Source: Saprospiraceae bacterium
GTDB taxonomy: Bacteria; Bacteroidota; Bacteroidia; Chitinophagales; Saprospiraceae
Assembly (NCBI GenBank): GCA_013001805.1
Contig: JABDLW010000666.1
Location: forward strand, 1 to 5,366
DNA length: 5,366 nucleotides
Direction: 5' to 3'
Shown: positions 1-5,366 of the stretch, one piece after another
Numbering within the stretch: position 1 is the first letter of the stretch
How the letters are laid out: every line of letters begins with the position of its first letter
Notes under the pieces: model-generated
What the model was told of the DNA's origin: nothing
Database searches by the model: none
What the model saw: the letters and a program-made list of their open reading frames with translations, nothing else
Made by a program: the position numbers and the translations under genes

Positions 1-170
1 GGTAAGGATATGCTGAAACTATGGTCACCCGGGGAAAACTCCTCATCCGCAAGAATGAAATCTTCCTGCCCGAAATTGTTCTTCAGACTAATTCTTAACC
101 GGCCACCCGGACTCTTCAGGTTAATCCTCAGTTCTTCAAAAAATGGATTGGGATAAGGCTTAAAGCCGTA
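1..170 (-). other. C-terminal T9SS (Por secretion system) sorting domain of the DUF1501 protein, partial
   Basis: Residues about 440-495 of the DUF1501 product run YGFKPYPNPFFEELRINL, then a beta-rich stretch with RISLKNNFGQE and the turn SPGDHSFSISL. The YPNPF start, the RISL...N.FGQ strand pair and the G-H-x-F turn match the usual layout of the type A sorting domain, which directs proteins across the outer membrane through the type IX system and is then cut off. The last strand, normally ending in a short basic tail, lies beyond the window edge. A threonine-rich linker (CNTTTPTHD, 425-433) joins it to the DUF1501 body. Confidence 0.85.
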
Positions 171-1487
171 AAGATTCAACGCCGGCAGATCATGGGTGGG
201 TGTCGTAGTGTTACAGGCGGTGATCAGAGGTAAATATTCAAACTCGTGGGAAAACAAGGTGCGTACATCGGCTTCACTTGCTTCAAACCAATCCATGAGA
301 ATCGATCCAAAAACATTTTTGAAATCGATTTCTGGTGTTACACCACTTTGTGGCTCAAGATCACCAGGTATTTCCGGATTTTCCCCAATTATACCGTCAT
401 TTACGCAACTGCCAAATACGATAAGAGGAGCTGCATTGCCATGGTCAGTGCCCAGGCTTCCGTTTGAGGCTATTTGTCTGCCAAATTCTGACCGGGTAGC
501 ACCGATCACCCGTTGGTCAATCTTCAATTTTCTCAAGTCGTCCATAAAGGCAAGGATGCCCTCAGACAGATCAGCTAGCAATTGGGTATGATCTCCAGCA
601 GTGGGATCATTGGCGTCAACCTGGTTTGCATGCGTGTCAAAACCATTGATATTTACTACGTAGACTTTTGTTTCCAGGCCTCCGGAAATCAACTGAGCAA
701 CAATTTTAAGTTGATCTGCCAATCGATTTGCACCAGTATCGGGATATAAGGTAGACAGGTTGGTGCCTTTTTCGGCAGCTTCACTTAATACGGTAGCATA
801 GACATTGGTCTGCTGAACAATCAGCCGTAAAAATTCTAGTTCGTGACCATAAGGAAGATCGGGAAGTTCCCCACCGTCTGTCCCGGGAATCGTGAGTAGA
901 GCCGTGGGATCATTGATCGCCAGAGAGAAGTTAGCGGCAATACCCTGACAGGTTTCAGACACAGTTGGTCCAAGAGTTATGGCTACCGGATGTGGGTTTT
1001 CGTCATTGGGATATCCCTCCGGATAACCAAAATGCTGAGTGTCTAGATAGCGACCGATCCACCCCGTGGTAATTATTTCGTCTGCTTGCGAGCCGCTGTT
1101 CCAGATGTCTGTTGAACGGAAGTGACTGCGGTTTTGATTTGCATAGCCGACATTTTGCACAATGGTCAATGCACTTTCATCAAATAGTGATTTCATTCCC
1201 GCCATGGCCGGATGAAAACCGGTTTTTTCATTCAATTTAATAATCTGATTTTCCGGGATTAGAATATTTGATCTCGCAACGCTTAAATTATTATACTGGT
1301 CGATCGGGATGATCATGTTTAATCCGTCATTTCCTCCATTCTGTTGAATTAAAACGAAAATTCGATCAGAGTCAGCATTTATTATTTGATCCAGATTGGT
1401 GTTGGCAAGAACTCCGACATTCACTCCCCCCAGCATTACCGGCAAAGAGAAAATGGAACTTGATTGGAGAAAAGATCTACGTTTCAT
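1..1487 (-). CDS. DUF1501 family exported protein with T9SS sorting tail (3' end cut by window edge)
   Basis: Reads from ATG at 1487 to the left edge: 495 residues with no stop. An in-frame TAA (1494-1496) just upstream fixes the start; no Shine-Dalgarno is visible, only an AT-rich leader. The N-terminus MKRRSFLQSS followed by a hydrophobic stretch (about 11-29) resembles the twin-arginine-like leader usual in DUF1501. Family blocks seen in order: GGNDGLNMIIP (51-61), FHPAM (91-95), NRSHFRSTDIWNSGS (119-133), GWIGRYLD (142-149), NGFDTHANQ (281-289), RSEFGRQ (332-338) and GTDHGNAAPLIVFG (346-359). The Asp/His-rich blocks recall the metal site of the alkaline phosphatase/sulfatase superfamily, to which DUF1501 is distantly related; no reaction is established. 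From about 440 the protein changes to a type A sorting tail. It lies 59 bases downstream of the DUF1800 gene and probably shares its transcript. Perhaps 20-30 residues are missing beyond the edge. The family call is firm; the function is unknown. Confidence 0.93.
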   Translation of the reverse strand, partial: MKRRSFLQSSSIFSLPVMLGGVNVGVLANTNLDQIINADSDRIFVLIQQNGGNDGLNMIIPIDQYNNLSVARSNILIPENQIIKLNEKTGFHPAMAGMKSLFDESALTIVQNVGYANQNRSHFRSTDIWNSGSQADEIITTGWIGRYLDTQHFGYPEGYPNDENPHPVAITLGPTVSETCQGIAANFSLAINDPTALLTIPGTDGGELPDLPYGHELEFLRLIVQQTNVYATVLSEAAEKGTNLSTLYPDTGANRLADQLKIVAQLISGGLETKVYVVNINGFDTHANQVDANDPTAGDHTQLLADLSEGILAFMDDLRKLKIDQRVIGATRSEFGRQIASNGSLGTDHGNAAPLIVFGSCVNDGIIGENPEIPGDLEPQSGVTPEIDFKNVFGSILMDWFEASEADVRTLFSHEFEYLPLITACNTTTPTHDLPALNLYGFKPYPNPFFEELRINLKSPGGRLRISLKNNFGQEDFILADEEFSPGDHSFSISL

Positions 1488-1546
1488 AATGATTTAATTA
1501 AGAATACTTGTCGAGATTGATTTTGAATAATCTAAAGAGTTGTTTT

Positions 1547-3145
1547 TTAACTAAGTTGATATTCCGGCAAACTTAGCAGGCCATAAAACATGGATTTCAA
1601 TCGTGTTTCCACAGCGGTCTTTAGTTCCAGATCACTCGGGTTCGAACGGTATAGATCATATTCCAAAGTCCATTCATAGTCAGGTAGCCCGGGAATTAAA
1701 AGAGACTTTAAGTACTCTTTTTGCCCTTCGGATATTTCCTTGGGTAGGAAAGCTTCACTTAATTCATCGATTAGATCCACTGGGTTGCTGGAGTTTGGAA
1801 TTTCATCTACTACCTGGAGAAGATCGGCTTGAATTCTGAGACGATTGGCGACCACACCATTGATCAGAATGCCGGCAAATAATAACCGGGAACTCAAGGT
1901 AGTGGCATTAATCCAGGTGCGGTAATAAAGGGGAGGTTGGTAATAGGCTTTCCATCCCGCCACCGATGGTGCGTTAAAATAAGCCATTTGTAACAGCTCG
2001 GAAAAGTTGCCTAATCGACTCCAAATCGCATAATTATCGAGAATGTCGTCACCAAAGTCCAATCTCAGTTGTTTAATGGATCCAACGATAAAATCCAATG
2101 GGTTCTTGATGATGCTGCCGATCGCATAGGGATCATAAAAGTGCTGACTCTTCAGCAGCGCTTCAACCATGGGCTTCATCTCATAATCATTGGCACGCAG
2201 AATTTCGGCCATGGGTTCAATGATGGAGATTTCTATCTGCTCATCGATTTCATAGTAAACAAACCAACGATAAATTTTCCTGGCAATAAATCGAGCCACT
2301 TCATCTTTTGAGAAAATGATATTAATTAAATGGGCATACTCCTGATCTCCCATGTTATTAATTTCTATTTCATCAAACCTATGGCTTAGCGTTTTAGTCG
2401 AGGTGTCATGCCGGTTTGGAATAAAGACAGACTCAACCTGCCGATTATTGGTGTTTAAATAACCAATATCGCGCCACCCGGTGAGTACTTTGGCAACAGC
2501 AGCAATATCATCCTCGGTGTAATTTGTGTAATCACCGTCGCCGGCTAATGGACCTTTACCGATCGTAAATAGTTCGAGTAGTTCGCGGGCATAATTTTCG
2601 TTTGGTTTGTTTTTGGTGTTTTGATTGCCATTGAGGTAGCGCAACATGGTGGGGTCAATGGTTGTGATTTTGGCCAGCTCGCGAAAATTTCCTAAAAAAT
2701 TCTTGCGATAATTAGTGATATTGATGTATCGGAAATTGGCATCCCGAATATCTGAAGTGACGAAGTGATTATACCAGAAAAGTGTCATTTTCTCACGGAT
2801 GGAAAATCCCTCATGAATTAAATTGCCCATGGTCCAGGCAGCCAGAGACCTTAAGCGTCCATTTACAATTTGATTAAAATTTTCACCCCGGGTGTAACTC
2901 TTTCCTACCCAACTTTCTCCTATGGCCACTTCGGGATCGTCTGAAGTAAAAACATTAAGCGGGAGATCCGGCATGGGTTTTTCTTCTAATAATTTGGCCA
3001 CGGAATTTTCCATGCCGAGATTCATGGCCTCTTCCATGTCCTGGGCAACGGGTCCATACATCGTACGTCGTAAGAGGTGCCCGGCAAGTTCCCGATCCCA
3101 CGATCCCTCAAAAGGTGCTAAGCTAAAATTCGAAAATCCTCCCAT
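1547..3145 (-). CDS. DUF1800 family protein
   Basis: A complete 532-residue protein. The ATG at 3145 is fixed by an in-frame TAA two codons upstream (3149-3151); the leader is A/T-rich without a Shine-Dalgarno. DUF1800 blocks seen: AGHLLRRTMYG (21-31), IREKMTLFWYNHFVTS (116-131), NYARELLELFTIGKG (184-198), YTEDDIAAVAKVLTGWR (209-225), RFIARKIYRWFV (285-296), KNPLDFIVGSIKQL (347-360), GWKAYYQPP (398-406 region) and the intact end LLSLPEYQLS (523-532). Length and ends fit the family. No signal peptide or membrane segment is visible: the N-terminus MGGFSNFSLAPFEG is polar and leads straight into the first helix. That form is common in Bacteroidota, as far as I recall. The DUF1501 gene follows 59 bases downstream on the same strand, the usual partner arrangement. 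The biochemical activity of DUF1800 is not established; the pairing suggests a joint envelope or secretion-related job. The family call is firm, the role is not. Confidence 0.94.
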   Translation of the reverse strand: MGGFSNFSLAPFEGSWDRELAGHLLRRTMYGPVAQDMEEAMNLGMENSVAKLLEEKPMPDLPLNVFTSDDPEVAIGESWVGKSYTRGENFNQIVNGRLRSLAAWTMGNLIHEGFSIREKMTLFWYNHFVTSDIRDANFRYINITNYRKNFLGNFRELAKITTIDPTMLRYLNGNQNTKNKPNENYARELLELFTIGKGPLAGDGDYTNYTEDDIAAVAKVLTGWRDIGYLNTNNRQVESVFIPNRHDTSTKTLSHRFDEIEINNMGDQEYAHLINIIFSKDEVARFIARKIYRWFVYYEIDEQIEISIIEPMAEILRANDYEMKPMVEALLKSQHFYDPYAIGSIIKNPLDFIVGSIKQLRLDFGDDILDNYAIWSRLGNFSELLQMAYFNAPSVAGWKAYYQPPLYYRTWINATTLSSRLLFAGILINGVVANRLRIQADLLQVVDEIPNSSNPVDLIDELSEAFLPKEISEGQKEYLKSLLIPGLPDYEWTLEYDLYRSNPSDLELKTAVETRLKSMFYGLLSLPEYQLS

Positions 3146-3442
3146 GTTTTAAATGTTTGTCTTTTTCTAAAAAGAATTCTTTAGATGAAAATAGATCGTG
3201 ATGCTCTATAAATTACAATCTATTTATACTTACGAGCATTATGACCTCCAGGTTGGGTCAAGGTTTAATTTGATTTCGAAATATTTATGCCAAATTTGGA
3301 AAGGAATGAAATTTTGTTTCAGATTGCGAGCTGAAATGGCTATCAATTTCGAGGAAGGAATTGCGGCATTTCAACATAGGATGGCAGTCAGATAAAATGA
3401 CCATTGCTATGCTTCAATACACTGTATAGGTTAGCCGAGTCC
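3146..3442. other. Non-coding region between the DUF1800 pair and the haloperoxidase gene
   Basis: This 297-base stretch lies upstream of the DUF1800-DUF1501 pair and downstream of the haloperoxidase gene. It holds a weak promoter candidate for the pair (3186-3218) and two operator-like symmetries: TGACC-N9-GGTCA at 3242-3260 and the palindrome CCAAATTTGG at 3290-3299. The only open frame (plus strand, 3198-3395, 65 codons) has no recognisable protein features and I treat it as chance. Past the haloperoxidase stop I find only a poor, bulged hairpin (ATGGTCA with TGA-CTG-CCAT on the minus strand, about 3400-3423) without a T-run, so no terminator is called. Read-through from the haloperoxidase gene into the DUF1800 pair is therefore not excluded. 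Confidence 0.6.
3186..3218 (-). promoter_or_regulatory. Weak candidate Bacteroidota promoter for the DUF1800-DUF1501 pair
   Basis: On the minus strand TTG (3218-3216) is followed after 22 bases by TATTTTCA (3193-3186). The Bacteroidota consensus is TTG, about 17-23 bases, then TAnnTTTG. Spacing fits, and four of the six fixed bases of the second element match; the final TG is missing. It would give a leader of roughly 30-35 bases before the DUF1800 ATG. Such a partial match can occur by chance in AT-rich DNA. Confidence 0.3.
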
Positions 3443-4756
3443 TTATGGGAGCTTGTCGACGACAAATCTTCCTAATGCCTGTCCCTGCTCAACGCCATTT
3501 TTAATGGCGGGCATGTAGTGAATGCCCCCATACAGACGGCTAATAGCTGCTTCAGAAGAGGCTTCGATAAATGAATTAAATGATCGCATTGGTAGTCCAT
3601 ACTTCATTTCGACGGTATCGTCAAAGGAGAAATTATCACCATAAATGCTGGTTAGCATAATGGCAGCTGCCGAGGAAATCACGCTATGTCCACTGGTATA
3701 CTCCGGAAAGGGAGGAGTCTGTAAAAGTGGAGTCCAGTCTTCATCAATGTGTTTATTTATTACCGTTTCCGGACGGATTAAGTTGCTGCGGTATTTTTCG
3801 TCCCAACAGCTGATGAAGCCATCAAATAAGGCAATGGAGGTGTACGCAAATGTCTTGGCGGTTTTAAGGATGTTCGCACTATCTTTCCGGGCAGCAAGTT
3901 GAGCTATCCCCATCCAATGTCCTCCCGGGGTGATCTTCTTCGTGGCAAACATCACATGGCCCTTATGATGGCTTACATAGGGATTGCAGTCCCAAAATTG
4001 GGCTATTTCTGTTTGCTCATCGTCTAAATTATTGGTCGTTTCAAATACCTCCATTACTTCTCCGTAGAAGGGACTACCTTCAGATACGTCGTACTGCGTT
4101 GGTACGGGGGGTGTAAATTGATCGGATGAATCTAAGGTAAGAGCTCGAATCTCCTTCCAATGGGGTTCAATTCCCTCCATATAATCTGGTGGTGTGGGTT
4201 GCCAGCGGCCATCCTCCTCACGAATGTCAAATTTAGGAAATGTACGGGTCTGGTTGTAGTTGTCCTTAGCTGCCCAATCCATGATATGTTGTCTTACCAG
4301 TTGGCCATATTCTATGGAATGTTGCAGTACTTTTCTGGGCACCCCCAGCCTTTTGTATTCTTCACCCAGGTAGGCAACGAACTCATCCATCTTTGCCTCG
4401 GAAAAAATCAGTGTTTTTCCAACTTCAGCAAAAGCATAGACTCCGGCGATATTAAAGTCCACCTTATCTGACATGGCTTGCGGGAGTGCCTCCAGCTGTG
4501 CGATCGTCCCAACCAGGGATTCTTGCTCCGGATTTGCAAGTCGCACAGTCTCATATCCCGCGATACTGGCATAAGCGTAAATACGGCTCGCTACCGGCGG
4601 AGAAAATATGTCATAAACGATAATTTCGGTAAGCTTGTCCAGAGCCTGATCCAAATAGACCGGATCTTGTACTTTTTCCCGGTAGGAATCATCCGAACTG
4701 CAGGCAGTTAACACCAAAAAAATTGACCAAAAAACAAATGCCTTTCCTCTCTGCAT
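3443..4756 (-). CDS. Vanadium-dependent haloperoxidase / PAP2-superfamily lipoprotein
   Basis: I start this 437-residue protein at ATG 4756. The frame stays open to a TTG at 4813, but that TTG is the -33 element of the promoter, while ATG 4756 has GAAGG seven bases upstream and begins a lipoprotein signal: MQRGK, a hydrophobic core (6-16) and lipobox LTAC with Cys19. The following SSDDS is an acidic tail of the kind linked to surface display in Bacteroidota. The PAP2/vanadate-site motifs are present: K321-x6-R328-P329 (in DEKYRSNLIRP), S355-G356-H357 (in EYTSGHS) and S406-R407-x5-H413 (in SRLYGGIHY). The Asp often found four residues after the last His is Ala417. An N-terminal helical part (AYASIAGYETV, about 61-71) and WDCNP (255-259) also look like bacterial vanadium haloperoxidases. 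These oxidise halides with hydrogen peroxide using bound vanadate; related enzymes with the same pocket are phosphatases, and the sequence alone does not settle substrate or halide. Confidence 0.9.
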   Translation of the reverse strand: MQRGKAFVFWSIFLVLTACSSDDSYREKVQDPVYLDQALDKLTEIIVYDIFSPPVASRIYAYASIAGYETVRLANPEQESLVGTIAQLEALPQAMSDKVDFNIAGVYAFAEVGKTLIFSEAKMDEFVAYLGEEYKRLGVPRKVLQHSIEYGQLVRQHIMDWAAKDNYNQTRTFPKFDIREEDGRWQPTPPDYMEGIEPHWKEIRALTLDSSDQFTPPVPTQYDVSEGSPFYGEVMEVFETTNNLDDEQTEIAQFWDCNPYVSHHKGHVMFATKKITPGGHWMGIAQLAARKDSANILKTAKTFAYTSIALFDGFISCWDEKYRSNLIRPETVINKHIDEDWTPLLQTPPFPEYTSGHSVISSAAAIMLTSIYGDNFSFDDTVEMKYGLPMRSFNSFIEASSEAAISRLYGGIHYMPAIKNGVEQGQALGRFVVDKLP

Positions 4757-4763
4757 GGTATGA

Positions 4764-4768
4764 CCTTC
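4764..4768 (-). promoter_or_regulatory. Shine-Dalgarno-like site that supports the haloperoxidase start
   Basis: GAAGG on the minus strand lies seven bases before ATG 4756. It is the only start in the window with a convincing purine-rich site at normal spacing, and it supports this ATG over the upstream TTG at 4813. Confidence 0.5.
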
Positions 4769-4781
4769 AAATTTGTGGATG

Positions 4782-4813
4782 CAAAAATACATATTTAGTA
4801 ACACAGAAGCCAA
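4782..4813 (-). promoter_or_regulatory. Bacteroidota-type promoter of the haloperoxidase gene
   Basis: On the minus strand TTG (4813-4811), 21 bases, then TATTTTTG (4789-4782). This matches every fixed base of the Bacteroidota -33/-7 consensus (TTG, 17-23 bases, TAnnTTTG) recognised by the unusual primary sigma factor of the phylum. Transcription would start near 4775-4778, giving a leader of about 20 bases before ATG 4756. The site falls inside the longest possible open frame, which shows that frame is over-extended. Confidence 0.75.
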
Positions 4814-4891
4814 CTTCCGCCCCGAACCTCGGCTGTCGAAAACAGTAAATGCAACAGACTTTAGTTATCTTAACCTAAAATTTAGAAAGCG

Positions 4892-5366
4892 ATGAAACTA
4901 TTTGTCAAGAATCTCCTGATCACCGGTTTGATTTTCTTCAGTGGGCAACTTTTAGGACAAAATGCAGGTGACAAGATGGTAGATGCTGCTAATGCTTTGA
5001 TTAAGGCACTTTCTCCTGATCAACGATCACAAATTATGTTTGAAGTTAACGACACCAGTCGTGAGATCTGGCACTATTTGCCAGTGGCTAATTTTGATCG
5101 ATTTGGTCTGGCCTTATCTGAGTTAAGTGATGCTCAGGATGCATTGGTATACGAGTTGATGCGAAGCGCGCTGAGTGAGGAAGGTTATGCTAAAGCATCG
5201 CAAATTATCGACCTGGAACTGGTTCTTAAAGAGTTGGAGAATAACTCCGAGAGGAGAGACCCTCAGCAATATCACATTTCCATTTATGGTACTCCGGCGC
5301 TACAAGGTATCTGGAGCTGGGGATTTTCCGGCCATCATCTCTCTCTTCATTTCACCATGGTAGATG
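4892..5366 (+). CDS. DUF3500 family exported protein (3' part cut by window edge)
   Basis: Reads from ATG 4892 to the right edge: 158 residues with no stop. An in-frame TAG at 4883-4885 excludes an earlier start; AGAAAG just before the ATG is at best a poor ribosome site. Residues 1-22 form a signal peptide (MKLFVKN, hydrophobic core 8-16, likely cleavage around LLG-Q23). The mature part fits the N-terminal half of DUF3500: ANALIKALSPDQR (33-45), the W60-H61-Y62-L63-P64 segment, LMRSALSEEGYAKA (89-102), a helix to about 116, RDPQQYHISIYGTP (122-135), then the signature W141-S142-W143-G144-F145-S146-G147-H148-H149-L150-S151-L152-H153. That last His/aromatic-rich block is the most conserved part of the family and may hold an active or binding site; no activity is known to me. 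The usual length is above 300 residues, so about half is missing. It is divergent from the haloperoxidase gene. Confidence 0.88.
   Translation, partial: MKLFVKNLLITGLIFFSGQLLGQNAGDKMVDAANALIKALSPDQRSQIMFEVNDTSREIWHYLPVANFDRFGLALSELSDAQDALVYELMRSALSEEGYAKASQIIDLELVLKELENNSERRDPQQYHISIYGTPALQGIWSWGFSGHHLSLHFTMVD

Larger units (their letters stand above)
4757..4891. other. Divergent intergenic regulatory region
   Basis: These 135 bases separate the 5' ends of the haloperoxidase gene (minus) and the DUF3500 gene (plus). The minus-strand promoter is clear (4782-4813). For the plus strand I see no good TTG/TAnnTTTG pair; the nearest -7-like string is TATCTTAA at 4866-4873, without a TTG at the right distance. 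The middle (about 4815-4840) is markedly GC-richer than its AT-rich flanks and contains small symmetries: GAAG-ccaa-CTTC (4806-4817, over the -33 element), CCGA-acc-TCGG (4822-4832) and CTGT-N5-ACAG (4833-4845). Arms of four bases are within chance. Confidence 0.6.

Noticed and set aside
196..591. Plus-strand open frame of 131 codons inside the DUF1501 gene
   Set aside because: Lies wholly antisense to strongly conserved DUF1501 blocks and has no recognisable domain or signal.
1488..1546. Possible separate promoter or terminator between DUF1800 and DUF1501
   Set aside because: The 59-base gap is AT-rich but shows no TTG/TAnnTTTG pair at proper spacing and no hairpin; co-transcription is simpler.
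3198..3395. Plus-strand open frame of 65 codons in the intergenic region
   Set aside because: No ribosome site, promoter or recognisable motif, and the composition looks like translated non-coding DNA. It remains the only small-protein candidate outside the genes.
3400..3423. Possible terminator after the haloperoxidase gene
   Set aside because: The hairpin has a 3-base bulge, short arms and no following T-run on the minus strand.
3645..4711. Three plus-strand open frames (3645-3902, 4160-4471, 4478-4711) within the haloperoxidase gene
   Set aside because: All are antisense to a well-supported gene and lack protein-family features.
5175..5363. Plus-strand open frame of 62 codons overlapping DUF3500
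   Set aside because: It is the +1 frame of the DUF3500 gene, whose own frame carries the family signature.

Overview
The window looks like chromosomal DNA from a member of the Bacteroidota, possibly a marine or free-living flavobacterial or cytophaga-type organism. Four signs support this. The leftmost gene ends in a type IX secretion (T9SS) sorting tail, which is restricted to this phylum. A near-perfect Bacteroidota promoter (TTG-N21-TATTTTTG) lies in front of the haloperoxidase gene. Most start codons are preceded by AT-rich leaders without Shine-Dalgarno sites. The lipoprotein has acidic residues after its lipid-bearing cysteine, as in surface-exposed lipoproteins of the phylum. The genus cannot be told from the sequence.

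Layout, left to right. Positions 1-1487 (minus) hold most of a DUF1501 protein with a twin-arginine-like leader and a C-terminal T9SS tail, cut by the left edge. After a 59-base gap, 1547-3145 (minus) is a complete DUF1800 protein. These two form the widespread DUF1800-DUF1501 gene pair, transcribed right to left, DUF1800 first. Positions 3146-3442 are non-coding and hold a weak candidate promoter for the pair. Positions 3443-4756 (minus) encode a lipoprotein of the vanadium-dependent haloperoxidase / PAP2 phosphatase superfamily. A 135-base divergent intergenic region (4757-4891) carries its promoter. From 4892 (plus) to the right edge is the first part of an exported DUF3500 protein.

All but the DUF1800 protein carry recognisable export signals, so the window is mainly a cell-envelope and secretion locus. 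DUF1800 and DUF1501 are probably co-expressed and functionally linked, but their biochemical role is not established. The haloperoxidase-like lipoprotein appears to be its own transcription unit, back to back with DUF3500. Whether the four genes act together is unknown. No RNA gene, mobile element, CRISPR array or clear terminator was seen.
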